DNA from: Mycobacterium paraterrae
GTDB lineage: Bacteria > Actinomycetota > Actinomycetes > Mycobacteriales > Mycobacteriaceae
Assembly: GCF_022430545.2 (NCBI RefSeq)
Contig: NZ_CP092488.2
Span: 1,116,001 to 1,180,000, forward strand
DNA: 64,000 nt
Direction: 5' to 3'
Shown here: piece after piece, positions 50,283 through 59,272 of the stretch
How positions within the stretch are numbered: the stretch's first letter is position 1
Layout of the letters: every line of letters begins with the position of its first letter
Position numbers and translations under genes: made by a program
Notes under the pieces: generated by a model
Databases searched by the model: none
Seen by the model: the letters and a program-made list of their open reading frames with translations, nothing else
What the model was told of the DNA's origin: nothing

Positions 50283-51464
50283 ATGCGCATCAGTTACACC
50301 CCGGAGCAGGAGGAGTTGCGCCGCGAGCTGCGCTCCTACTTCACCAAGCTGATGACCCCCGAGCGCCGTGAGGCGCTGAGTTCCACCTCGGGTGAGGTCG
50401 GCGAGGGCAACGTCTACCGCGAGACCGTCAAGCAGATGGGCACAGACGGCTGGCTCACGCTGAACTGGCCCAAGGAATACGGCGGCCAAGACCGCTCCCC
50501 GATGGACTCGCTGATCTTTACCGACGAGGCCGCGATCGCCGGGGCGCCGGTGCCGTTCCTGACCATCAACAGCGTCGCGCCGACGATCATGCACTTCGGT
50601 TCCGAGGAACAGAAGAAGTTCTTCCTGCCGCGCATTGCCAAGGGCGACCTGCACTTCTCGATCGGTTACTCCGAGCCGGGCGCCGGCACCGATCTGGCCA
50701 ACCTGCGCACCACCGCGGTGCGCGACGGCGACGACTATGTGGTCAACGGGCAGAAGATGTGGACCAGCTTGATCGCGTACGCCGACTACGTTTGGCTGGC
50801 GGTCCGCACGAATACCGAAGCCAAGAAACACCGCGGGATTTCGATGCTGATCGTCCCGACTAGCTCCGAAGGCTTCTCGTGGACGCCGGTGCAAACGATG
50901 GCGGGTGTGGACACCAGTGCCACCTATTACCAAGACGTCCGCGTGCCGGTGGCCAATCTGGTCGGCGAGGAGAATGCCGGTTGGAAGCTGGTGACCAACC
51001 AGCTCAACCACGAGCGCGTCGCGCTGGTGTCACCCATGCCGATCATCATGGCGCTCAACCAGGTTCGCGAGTGGGCGCAGAACACGAAGGACCACACGGG
51101 TGCTCGGCTCATCGACTCGGAGTGGGTGCAGCTCAATCTGGCTCGCGTGCACGCCAAGGTCGAGGTCCTCAAGCTGATCAACTGGGAGCTGGCCTCCTCG
51201 GAATCGGCCACCCCCTCACCGGCCGACGCCTCCGCGGCCAAGGTCTTCGGTACCGAGCTGGCCACCGAGGCCTACCGGTTGCTGATGGAAGTGCTGGGCA
51301 CCGCGGCGACCGTGCGGCAGGATTCCCCCGGCGCGCTGCTGCGCGGTCGGGTCGAGCGGATGCACCGCGCCTGTTTGATCCTGACATTCGGCGGCGGCAC
51401 CAACGAGGTGCAGCGTGACATCATCGGCATGGTGGCACTCGGCTTGCCGCGAGCCAACCGTTAA
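50283..51464 (+). CDS. fadE26: Acyl-CoA dehydrogenase FadE26 (ChsE4)
   Basis: A 393-aa acyl-CoA dehydrogenase: N-terminal helical domain (1-120), middle beta domain with FSIGYSEPGAGTD and NGQKMWTSLI, C-terminal helical domain. FadE26 and FadE27 form a heterotetramer that oxidises long side-chain steroid acyl-CoAs. ATG 50283 lies 48 nt after the KstR site; 17 nt to fadE27. Confidence 0.95.
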   Translation: MRISYTPEQEELRRELRSYFTKLMTPERREALSSTSGEVGEGNVYRETVKQMGTDGWLTLNWPKEYGGQDRSPMDSLIFTDEAAIAGAPVPFLTINSVAPTIMHFGSEEQKKFFLPRIAKGDLHFSIGYSEPGAGTDLANLRTTAVRDGDDYVVNGQKMWTSLIAYADYVWLAVRTNTEAKKHRGISMLIVPTSSEGFSWTPVQTMAGVDTSATYYQDVRVPVANLVGEENAGWKLVTNQLNHERVALVSPMPIIMALNQVREWAQNTKDHTGARLIDSEWVQLNLARVHAKVEVLKLINWELASSESATPSPADASAAKVFGTELATEAYRLLMEVLGTAATVRQDSPGALLRGRVERMHRACLILTFGGGTNEVQRDIIGMVALGLPRANR

Positions 51465-51481
51465 CGAAAGCTGGTCGTTTC

Positions 51482-52579
51482 ATGGACTTCTCGACAACCG
51501 AAGCCGCACAAGATCTCGGCGGCCTGGTCACCACCATCGTCGACGCGGTGTGCACGCCTGAGCACCAGCGCAAGCTCGACGGGCTCGAGCAGCGGTTCGA
51601 CCGCGACCTGTGGGCCAAGCTGGCCGACGCCGACGTCCTGTCGACCGCCGCGCCGGAATCGTTGGGCGGCGGTGGTTTCGGTGTACTGGAAGAGGTCGCC
51701 GTGCTGGTCGGCCTCGGGCGACAGTTGGCGGCAGTCCCCTACCTCGAGTCGGTGGTACTGGCTGCGGGCGCACTGGCACGCTTCGGCCCTAGTGAACTCC
51801 AGCAAGAGTGGGGCGTTCCCGCGGTCAGCGGCGCGAAGATTCTCGCAGTCGCGCTAGACGGGGAGATGGGTGACGCACCGGTTCAAGCCACGTCGTCGGG
51901 CGACGGCTACAAGCTGACCGGCACCCGCACCCAGATCGCCTTCGGTCCGGTGGCCGACGCCTTCGTCGTACCCGCCGAAACCGACTCCGGTACATCGGTT
52001 TTCTTGGTCACCGCCGACGACCCGGGGGTCACGGTGACAGCCTTGAACACCACCGGACTGGGCAGTGTCGGACATCTCCGAATGGACGGCGTCGAAGTCT
52101 CGGGCGGACGCGTAATCGGTGACAACGAGGTCGTGAGCTGGCTCAAGACGCTTCGGACGCTGGGCAATAGCGCATTTCAGCTCGGTGTGCTCGAACGCGG
52201 ACTGCAGATGACTGCCGAGTACGCCCGCGAGCGCGAGCAGTTCGACCGTCCGATCGGCAGCTTCCAGGCGGTCGGACAGCGACTCGCGGACGGCTACATC
52301 GACGTCAAGGGTCTGCGACTCACGTTGACGCAGGCGGCGTGGCGACTCAGCGAGGACCTGCCCGCCGACACCGAAGTGGCGACCGCGGCGTTCTGGGCGG
52401 CCGACGCCGGACACCGCGTTGCGCATAGCATCGTGCACGTTCACGGTGGGGTCGGTATCGACACCGACCACCCGGTGCACCGATACTTCTTGGCGGCCAA
52501 GCAGACCGAGTTCGCGGTAGGCAGCGCGACTGGGCAACTGCTCAAGATCGGCCGCGAGCTGGCGGACACGCCCGCCTAG
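51482..52579 (+). CDS. fadE27: Acyl-CoA dehydrogenase FadE27 (ChsE5)
   Basis: A 365-aa partner subunit of FadE26. It has the acyl-CoA dehydrogenase fold (LADAD-type helix LWAKLADADVLSTAAPESLGG, REREQFDRPIGSFQAVGQRLAD C-terminal helix). In this family one subunit supplies FAD contacts and the other the catalytic base, so both are needed. 38 nt before fadD17. Confidence 0.95.
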   Translation: MDFSTTEAAQDLGGLVTTIVDAVCTPEHQRKLDGLEQRFDRDLWAKLADADVLSTAAPESLGGGGFGVLEEVAVLVGLGRQLAAVPYLESVVLAAGALARFGPSELQQEWGVPAVSGAKILAVALDGEMGDAPVQATSSGDGYKLTGTRTQIAFGPVADAFVVPAETDSGTSVFLVTADDPGVTVTALNTTGLGSVGHLRMDGVEVSGGRVIGDNEVVSWLKTLRTLGNSAFQLGVLERGLQMTAEYAREREQFDRPIGSFQAVGQRLADGYIDVKGLRLTLTQAAWRLSEDLPADTEVATAAFWAADAGHRVAHSIVHVHGGVGIDTDHPVHRYFLAAKQTEFAVGSATGQLLKIGRELADTPA

Positions 52580-52617
52580 CCCGTGCGTCCGACGACGATG
52601 CGGCCCGGGCAGGGCCA

Positions 52618-54123
52618 GTGACCGAAGCGCTACCGACTGTCGCCGATCTGCTGGCACCGCTGGCCGACGTCGAAGACCGGGGCGTCTACTTCGAGGATTC
52701 GTTCGTCAGCTGGCGCGACCATCTTCGGCAGGGCGCCGCGGTCGCATCGGCTTTGCGCGCGCGGCTCGACCCGAGCAGGCCGCCGCATGTCGGTGTGCTG
52801 CTGGAGAACACCCCGTTCTTCTCGTCGATCTTGGTAGCCGCCGGGATGACGGGAATAGTCCCGGTGGGCCTCAACCCGGTGCGCCGCGGCACAGCACTTG
52901 TGCGCGACATCGCGCACGGCGACTGCCAACTGGTGCTGGCGGACGCGAAATCGGCGGTGACACTGGGCGATATCGAGCACGTCAACGTCGACTCCGCGGA
53001 ATGGGCGGCCGAGGTGTCTGCGCACGGCGCCGAGGTCCAATTCCGGGCGGCCTCACCCGACGACTTGTTCATGCTCATCTTCACGTCGGGGACCAGCGGC
53101 AATCCCAAGGCGGTGATGTGCAGCCACGGCAAAGTGGCGATCGCCGGCGTGACGATGTCCGAGCGGTTCGGCCTCGGGACGTCCGACGTCTGCTACGCGT
53201 CGATGCCGCTCTTTCACTCCAACGCGGTGCTGGTCGGCTGGGCCGTGGCCCTGGCATGCCGTGGCTCGATGGTGTTGCGGCGCAAGTTCTCCGCATCAGG
53301 CTTTCTACCGGACGTCCGTCGCTACGGCGCCACGTACGCCAACTACGTGGGCAAGCCGCTGTCGTACGTGCTCGCCACACCGGAGCATCCGGACGACGCG
53401 GACAATCCGCTGCGGGCGGTGTACGGCAACGAAGGGGCGCCGGCCGACATTGAGCGCTTCGGCGCGCGATTCGGATGTCGGGTAATCGATGGATTCGGGT
53501 CGACCGAGGGTGGGATCGCCATCGGTCGCACGCCCGACACACCCGCCGGGGCGCTGGGCCCGCTGCCCGACGAGGTCCGGATCATCGACGTCGACACCGG
53601 GGAGCCTTGTCCGCCCGGCGTGGTCGGCGAACTGGTAAACGTCGCCGGCGCAGGCCGATTCGAGGGTTACTACAACGATCCGGAAGCCAACGAACAGCGG
53701 ATGGCCGGCGGCATGTACCACAGCGGCGACCTCGCCTACCGTGACGAAGCCGGCTACGCCTACTTCGCCGGTCGATTGGGCGATTGGCTGCGGGTCGACG
53801 GTGAAAACCTGGGCACGGCGCCGATCGAACGGGTGCTGGCCCGGCATCCTGACGTCACCGAGGTAGCTGTGTACGCGGTCCCGGACCCCACCGTCGGTGA
53901 CCAGGTGATGGCCGCCCTGGTGCTGGCATCCGGTGTCGAGTTCGACGCGGACAAGTTCCGAGCGTTTCTCGCCGAGCAAACCGACCTCGGTCCGAAACAA
54001 TGGCCGTCGTATGTCCGACTCAGTTCGAATCTTCCGAAGACCGCGACGTTCAAGGTGCTCAAGCGGCAGCTCACCGCGGAGGGTCTGGAATGCGGCGATC
54101 CGGTAGTCCCCATCCCTCGGTGA
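52618..54123 (+). CDS. fadD17: Acyl-CoA synthetase FadD17
   Basis: A 501-aa AMP-forming ligase of the FadD group. The P-loop-like motif is TSGTSGNPKAVMCSHGK, the adenylate motif DGFGSTEGG, and the C-terminal core GRLGDWLRVDGEN. It activates C24/C27-type steroid side-chain acids in Mtb. GTG start; its stop overlaps the next gene (GTGA). Confidence 0.94.
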   Translation: MTEALPTVADLLAPLADVEDRGVYFEDSFVSWRDHLRQGAAVASALRARLDPSRPPHVGVLLENTPFFSSILVAAGMTGIVPVGLNPVRRGTALVRDIAHGDCQLVLADAKSAVTLGDIEHVNVDSAEWAAEVSAHGAEVQFRAASPDDLFMLIFTSGTSGNPKAVMCSHGKVAIAGVTMSERFGLGTSDVCYASMPLFHSNAVLVGWAVALACRGSMVLRRKFSASGFLPDVRRYGATYANYVGKPLSYVLATPEHPDDADNPLRAVYGNEGAPADIERFGARFGCRVIDGFGSTEGGIAIGRTPDTPAGALGPLPDEVRIIDVDTGEPCPPGVVGELVNVAGAGRFEGYYNDPEANEQRMAGGMYHSGDLAYRDEAGYAYFAGRLGDWLRVDGENLGTAPIERVLARHPDVTEVAVYAVPDPTVGDQVMAALVLASGVEFDADKFRAFLAEQTDLGPKQWPSYVRLSSNLPKTATFKVLKRQLTAEGLECGDPVVPIPR

Positions 54124-54788
54124 ATGCCTTGTCATTTCAGGAATTCTCGCGCTCTCTCGACGCGGACGTCGGGGTCGCGATCGCGTCGGCGGGCGGAACC
54201 GCGGAGTCATTCGGCGGGTGGGTGTCGGGTGTCGCATGGTCGACGGTCAAAGTGCCGCTGGCTGTCGCGGCCCTGCGTGCCCGCGTGGAGGGCCCCGTCG
54301 CCGAAGCGATCATCCACTCCGATAACCCCGCCGCCGAGGAGCTTTGGTCTCGGTTGGGCGGCGACGCCGCTCAGCTTGTCCAGACCGTGATCCGCCAGGC
54401 GGGTGACAACGCGACCGTCGTCGAATCTCGCCGATTACGAGCCGAATACACTCCGTTTGGTCAAACCCGGTGGACATTGGCCGACCAGGCTCGGTTCGCC
54501 GCCGGGCTCGCGCAGGTTGTTGACGCGGTGCCGGTCGTGGAGCTGATGGGTCACCTGTGCGAAGAGCACAGCTGGGGTCTGGCCGCGAAAGGTTATGCGG
54601 CTAAAGGGGGCTGGGGTCCGGGCTTGAGGGGCGAGTATCTGGTCCGCCAGTTTGCGATCGTGCCGCGCAGTTCGGGAACGCTCGGCGTGGCACTGGCAGC
54701 TGAGACACGCAGCGGCGACTACGAAACCGGCGTCGAGGTCGTCGACGCACTCGCCGAATGGGTGGTCACCCGATTAACCCAGCAGTGA
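54120..54788 (+). CDS. Serine beta-lactamase/penicillin-binding-fold protein coupled to fadD17
   Basis: A 222-aa protein starting at GTG 54120 in a GTGA overlap with fadD17. It shows the class A beta-lactamase pattern: S41-T-V-K44 (SxxK), S67-D-N69 (SDN loop) and AAKGGWGPG (K-G motif near the end). It has no signal peptide, so it would be cytoplasmic, which is odd for a penicillin-binding fold and suggests an esterase or another hydrolase. Tail overlaps ilvX by 15 nt. Confidence 0.72.
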   Translation: MNALSFQEFSRSLDADVGVAIASAGGTAESFGGWVSGVAWSTVKVPLAVAALRARVEGPVAEAIIHSDNPAAEELWSRLGGDAAQLVQTVIRQAGDNATVVESRRLRAEYTPFGQTRWTLADQARFAAGLAQVVDAVPVVELMGHLCEEHSWGLAAKGYAAKGGWGPGLRGEYLVRQFAIVPRSSGTLGVALAAETRSGDYETGVEVVDALAEWVVTRLTQQ

Positions 54789-56330
54789 CGGGACGACGGC
54801 GTCGATCAGGTGCGGCCCGGGCTCGACGAACGCCGCACGAAGTGCGTCGGCGAATTCCTCGACGGTGGTGGCGCGCCGCGCCGGTACACCCATACCTTCG
54901 GCGATCCTGACGAAATCAATTGTGGGCCGGGATAAGTCGAGGAGATCCCGAGCCTTGGGTCCAGGCGCCGCGCCGACACCGACCCGCTGCAGCTCGAGCC
55001 GTAGGATGTCGTACGCGCCGTTGTTGTAGATAACGGTGGTGATGTTCAGGTTTTCCCGGGCCTGGGTCCAGAGCCCCGAAATCGTATACATCGCAGAGCC
55101 ATCCGACTCCAGGGAGAGCACGGGTCGATCGGGTGCGGCCACCGCGGCACCGACTGCCGCGGGGATCCCGTAGCCGATGGCACCGCCGGTCAGGGTGAGC
55201 CAGTCGTGTGCGGGCGCACCCGCGGTCGCCGCCGCCAGCGGCACACTCGATGTGTTCGATTCGTCGACGACGATCGAGTTTTCGGGCATCAGTGCACCGA
55301 CCACGTCGGCTACCGTCGCCGCGGTCAGTGGACCGTTCGGTAGCTGTGGGCGCGAAAGTCCCGCCACTGTGGCTTCGGTGCCGGGCGCCAGGTCGTCGGC
55401 CAGGGCTGCCAATGCCGCCGCAGCGCCGTGCGGGCCGGACAGCACATGTACTTCGCAGCCCTCCGGCACCAGATCGCTGGGCTTGTCAGGGTAGGCGAAA
55501 AACGACACCGGTGACGCGGCACCGGCCAGGATCAGATGCTTGGTCCCCACGAGCTGGGCAACGACTGCCTCGGCGAAATACGGGATCCGATCGACGGCGG
55601 GGACACCGGCGCCGCGCTCCAGCCGAGCCGGGAATGTCTCGCAGTACCAACGGCTCCCGGTCGCCTCAGCGATCCGGGCGCCCGCAGCCAGACCGATCCC
55701 ACGCGTGGCGTCGCCGCCGATCAGTAGCACGGTGGGCTCGCCAGAACGCAGGACAGCGGCGGCCGCTTCGACAGCGTCGGCCTCGATTTCCGCGGGCCCG
55801 GGCCGGTGCGCCGACCGTTGCCCTAATTGAGCGCCAGCGGTCCAGGACGTGTCGGCTGGCAGAATCAGCGTCGAGATTTGTTGATGGGCAACGGCTTCTG
55901 CGACCGCCCGCGCGGCATCGGCCGCTACGTCAGCGGTGTCACCCGTCCGGCGCACCCACCCGGAGACGCTTCCGGCCAGCGCGTCGATATCGGATTCCAA
56001 CGGAGCGTCGTACTTCTTGTGATAGGTGGCGTGGTCGCCGACCACGACGACCATCGGCACCCGGGCCCGCCGAGCGTTGTGCAGGTTGGCCAAGCCATTG
56101 CCCAGGCCCGGCCCCAGGTGCAGCAGTACGGCGGCCGGTCGGCCGGAGATGCGGGCGTAGCCGTCGGCGGCGCCGGTCGCGATGCCCTCGAAAAGGGTCA
56201 ACACGCCGCGCATCCGGGCAACGGAGTCCAAAGCCGCGACGAAGTGCATTTCGGACGTGCCGGGGTTGGCGAAACATACGTCGACTCCGGCGTCGGCCAA
56301 CGTGTTGATCAGAACCTGTGCGCCATTCAC
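54774..56330 (-). CDS. ilvX: Thiamine-diphosphate enzyme, acetolactate synthase-like (IlvX)
   Basis: A 518-aa ThDP enzyme. The N-terminal domain has the catalytic Glu in LFEGIATGAADG, the middle domain binds cofactor, and the C-terminal ThDP motif is ESDGSAMYTISGLW...YNN (SDG instead of GDG). It matches Mtb IlvX (Rv3509c, 515 aa), of uncertain role and not the main IlvB. The reaction may be decarboxylation of a 2-oxo acid. Confidence 0.9.
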   Translation of the reverse strand: MNGAQVLINTLADAGVDVCFANPGTSEMHFVAALDSVARMRGVLTLFEGIATGAADGYARISGRPAAVLLHLGPGLGNGLANLHNARRARVPMVVVVGDHATYHKKYDAPLESDIDALAGSVSGWVRRTGDTADVAADAARAVAEAVAHQQISTLILPADTSWTAGAQLGQRSAHRPGPAEIEADAVEAAAAVLRSGEPTVLLIGGDATRGIGLAAGARIAEATGSRWYCETFPARLERGAGVPAVDRIPYFAEAVVAQLVGTKHLILAGAASPVSFFAYPDKPSDLVPEGCEVHVLSGPHGAAAALAALADDLAPGTEATVAGLSRPQLPNGPLTAATVADVVGALMPENSIVVDESNTSSVPLAAATAGAPAHDWLTLTGGAIGYGIPAAVGAAVAAPDRPVLSLESDGSAMYTISGLWTQARENLNITTVIYNNGAYDILRLELQRVGVGAAPGPKARDLLDLSRPTIDFVRIAEGMGVPARRATTVEEFADALRAAFVEPGPHLIDAVVPSLLG

Positions 56331-56351
56331 GCTTCGACTCTAGAGATGGAG

Positions 56352-56384
56352 AAGGACCTCGCACGAAGGGCGTGCGAGGTCCTT
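56352..56384. terminator. Perfect 14-bp hairpin
   Basis: AAGGACCTCGCACG (56352-56365) and CGTGCGAGGTCCTT (56371-56384) form a perfect stem with loop AAGGG. It lies 22 nt upstream of the ilvX start on the minus strand and about 410 nt after the kinase gene, so it could end the fadD19-kinase transcript before ilvX. No U tract. Confidence 0.65.
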
Positions 56385-56792
56385 CCCTGCCGGTGGTGGG
56401 TCGGCAGGCTTGGGTAGGGCGCCGGAACCCCCCGATAAACGGCGCCCCGCCCAATCCACTCGTGCTGTGTTCGTCACCGATCCGGCCGGCTGAGTTTTGT
56501 CAGCCAGCGATAAGATAACGTGGTTCAGCCTCAAGCACGACGCGAATCCTGAACTTTTTGTTCTCCGAAGGAATTTGCCCCTGTATTCTTCGCGTCAAAA
56601 TCGGCAATTCAGAAGCGGATTCTGGAAACCCGAAGGTTTGCGCACCTCAGCCCGGCGCGAACGGGTAGCTAGCTGGAAAATTCAGCGCACTCATAAATGC
56701 TGTCCCATTGGCGGACTGGCCGCGCGGTTAACATCAATACGGGCTTTCAATCCGCCGATTCAGATTTCGATTCCGGTGATCGGATGCTCGGC
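56385..56792. other. Intergenic region with no supported gene
   Basis: About 400 nt, visibly less GC-rich than the surroundings in its middle part (56490-56700). Open frames exist, but none has a coding-like amino-acid pattern or a ribosome-binding site. In Mtb the equivalent interval holds PE_PGRS genes and fadD18; none is here. Confidence 0.6.
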
Positions 56793-57560
56793 TCAGAGCG
56801 CCAAAGCCGATTGCGCGCACGCCCCCGCGCGTTGTGCGTGTCCGCCACCGAACAGCACGACGTGAGCAAGCAGCGCGAAGAGCTGGTGTAGTCCGATGCG
56901 GTGACGCCAGCCGGGTCGCAGCGGGTGCGCGCGCTGATAGCCGTCGACGATCGCGTCGTAGTGCGGGCATCCGAACAGGGCGAGCATCGCCAAGTCGTTT
57001 TCCCGGTGGCCGCCATGAGCAGCTGGGTCGATGAGCACCACGCCGGCGGGTGTCCACATGACGTTGCCGCCCCACAGGTCGCCGTGCAATCGAGCCGGAG
57101 CGTCGCCGTCGTCGAAATCGCCTGCTCGACAACGCGCCACCACTTCGTCGACGGCAGCACGGGTGGACGAGGAAAGCTGCGGCGCCGCCATCGCCGCCAT
57201 CGGGACCAGTCGCTCGTCGGCATAGAACGTGCCCCAAACCGGGTGTGGCCGTAGCGACATCGGCAATGGCTGGGTCAGCGGACCGAAGAAGCCGGGCCCC
57301 TCCCATCCGTCCGGGCCGGCGCCGAACCCGGCTGCCCCGGCGTCATGCATAGCCGCCAGCCGGCCACCGAATTCGATGGCGGCGTCCCGACTAGGTTGCA
57401 CCGACTCCAGCCGTCGTAACGTCAGGCTGGTGGCGTCTACCGCGACTACCGGCACACACGGCACACCGCCGTTGGCCGCCGAAAGCCAGCGCAGCCCGGC
57501 GGCCTCACACTCGAAGAAGCCAGCCGGCGCTTCGGAATGGCTCTTGACGAAGTCGGTCAA
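56793..57560 (-). CDS. Fructosamine-kinase/APH-family protein coupled to fadD19
   Basis: A 255-aa kinase-fold protein. The motif LHGDLWGGNVMW is the fructosamine-3-kinase signature, followed by LIDPAAHGGHRENDLAM. The N-terminal SHSEAPAGFFECEAAGLRWL is also as in that family. A TTG start (57560) overlaps the fadD19 stop as TTGA; the preceding in-frame ATG would lie inside fadD19. The substrate may be a glycated protein or small molecule. Likely co-transcribed with fadD19. Confidence 0.83.
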   Translation of the reverse strand: MTDFVKSHSEAPAGFFECEAAGLRWLSAANGGVPCVPVVAVDATSLTLRRLESVQPSRDAAIEFGGRLAAMHDAGAAGFGAGPDGWEGPGFFGPLTQPLPMSLRPHPVWGTFYADERLVPMAAMAAPQLSSSTRAAVDEVVARCRAGDFDDGDAPARLHGDLWGGNVMWTPAGVVLIDPAAHGGHRENDLAMLALFGCPHYDAIVDGYQRAHPLRPGWRHRIGLHQLFALLAHVVLFGGGHAQRAGACAQSALAL

Positions 57561-59203
57561 GCCGTCACGTGGGCGGCGTGCACGTCGTCGGCCGGACGCA
57601 ACTCTGTCTGCTCCTTGGCCCACCGGTAGTCCGGCTTGCCGGCCGGCGACCGCTTGACCTCGTCGACAAGCCAAAGGCTGCGCGGCACTTTGTATCCCGC
57701 GATTTCGGCCCGAACGAAGGAGTCCAAATCCGAGAGCGCGGGCCGCGCGCCCGGCCGTGGCTGCACGACCGCGGCGACATGTTGACCGTAGCGCGGGTCG
57801 GGCACACCGACGACCAGCGCATCGAAGACGTCGGGGTGCCCCTTGAGTGCGGCCTCGACCTCCTCGGGGTAGATCTTCTCCCCGCCGCTGTTGATCGAGA
57901 CCGAGCCGCGACCGAGCATCGTGACCGTGCCGTCTTCTTCGACGGTGGCGAAGTCGCCCGGGATCGCGTAGCGCACGCCGTTGATGGTCTTGAACGTCTC
58001 GGCGGTCTTTTTCTCGTCCTTGTAGTAGCCGACGGGAATGTTGCCCTTCTTGGCGATGAAGCCACGGACGCCGGAGCCCGGCTTGACCTCGTTGCCGTCG
58101 TCATCGAGGACGACGGTCCGGTGGTCGATCGTCACGCGCGGGCCGCCGCTGTGCGGGGCGTCTTTGGCGACAATGCTGGTACCGCCAAAACCAGTCTCCG
58201 AGGAGCCAATCGAGTCGGTGATGACCCGGTTGGGCAGCAACTCGAGGAACTTCTCCTTGATACTCGGCGAGAACAGCGCCGCCGTCGATGCGAGCAGGAA
58301 CAGCGACGATAGGTCGTATTCGTTCCCTTTCTCCTGATGAGCCAGCAGCGCGTCCAGCAGCGGCCGAGCCATTGCGTCACCGGTGAAGAACAGCAGGTTC
58401 ACCTTGTGGTCGTGGATCGTGCGCCACACCTCGTCGGCGTTGAATTCCGGTGCGAGAACGGTGGTTTGACCCGAGAAAATCGACATCCAGGTAGCCGACT
58501 GGGTAGCCCCGTGGATCATCGGCGGAATCGGGTGGCGAACCATCGGCGGGTTGGCTGCCGCACCCTTGGCCAGGTCGTACTCGTCTTTGACGAATTCACC
58601 TGTGGCAAAGTCGGTTCCACCGAACAGCACCCGGTAGATATCTTCGTGGCGCCACATCACGCCCTTCGGAAAGCCGGTTGTGCCACCGGTGTACAGCAGG
58701 TAGATGTCGTCGGCGCTGCGCGGCCCGAAGTCACGCTCGGGCGAGCTGTCGGCGATCGCGGAGTAGAACTCGACGCCGCCGTAGGTTGTGTAGTCCGCAT
58801 CGCTGCCGTCCTCGACCACCAGAATCGTCTTCACGTTCGGGGTGTCGGGCAGCACGTTGGCGACGCGCTCGGAGTACTGCCGCTCGTGTACCAACGCGAC
58901 CATGTCGGAGTTCTCGAACAGGTATCGCAGTTCGGCCTCGACGTAGCGATAGTTGATGTTGACCAGGATGGCGCCCGCCTTGACGATGCCGACCATCGCG
59001 ATGACGATCTCGATGCGGTTGCGGCAATACAGCCCGACCTTGTCGTCCTTCTTCACACCCTGCTCCTGCAGGTAGTGCGCGAAGCGGTTGGCCTTCTCTT
59101 CGAGTTGGGCGTAGGTCAGTTGCTCCGCACCGCAGATCAGCGCTACGCGGTCAGGGACGGCATCGATGGCGTGCTCCGCCAAGTCGGCAATATTTAGGGC
59201 CAC
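57557..59203 (-). CDS. fadD19: Steroid-CoA ligase FadD19
   Basis: A 548-aa acyl-CoA synthetase, same length as Mtb FadD19 and near-identical in my recollection. It activates the C26 side chain of cholesterol. Motifs are YTGGTTGFPKGVMWRHED, DSIGSSETG, and SPAGKPDYRWAKEQ at the C-terminus. GTG 59203 gives the homologous N-terminus (ALNIADLAEHAID). KstR site 12 nt upstream of the start. Confidence 0.96.
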   Translation of the reverse strand: MALNIADLAEHAIDAVPDRVALICGAEQLTYAQLEEKANRFAHYLQEQGVKKDDKVGLYCRNRIEIVIAMVGIVKAGAILVNINYRYVEAELRYLFENSDMVALVHERQYSERVANVLPDTPNVKTILVVEDGSDADYTTYGGVEFYSAIADSSPERDFGPRSADDIYLLYTGGTTGFPKGVMWRHEDIYRVLFGGTDFATGEFVKDEYDLAKGAAANPPMVRHPIPPMIHGATQSATWMSIFSGQTTVLAPEFNADEVWRTIHDHKVNLLFFTGDAMARPLLDALLAHQEKGNEYDLSSLFLLASTAALFSPSIKEKFLELLPNRVITDSIGSSETGFGGTSIVAKDAPHSGGPRVTIDHRTVVLDDDGNEVKPGSGVRGFIAKKGNIPVGYYKDEKKTAETFKTINGVRYAIPGDFATVEEDGTVTMLGRGSVSINSGGEKIYPEEVEAALKGHPDVFDALVVGVPDPRYGQHVAAVVQPRPGARPALSDLDSFVRAEIAGYKVPRSLWLVDEVKRSPAGKPDYRWAKEQTELRPADDVHAAHVTA

Positions 59204-59214
59204 GGACCCTAAAT

Positions 59215-59228
59215 TAGAACGTGTTACA
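59215..59228. promoter_or_regulatory. KstR operator between fadD19 and echA19
   Basis: TAGAACGTGTTACA, a perfect motif identical to the fadE26 site, 12 nt from the fadD19 start and 45 nt from echA19. It serves both divergent genes. Confidence 0.88.
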
Positions 59229-59272
59229 TTTCCTGACAAGTTCCAGGCCGCAAAGCAGGAAGGCGATCACCC

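Noticed and set aside
56497..56865. 122-aa open frame on + in the ilvX-kinase spacer
   Set aside because: No ribosome-binding site, mixed composition unlike a mycobacterial protein, and overlaps the end of the kinase gene.
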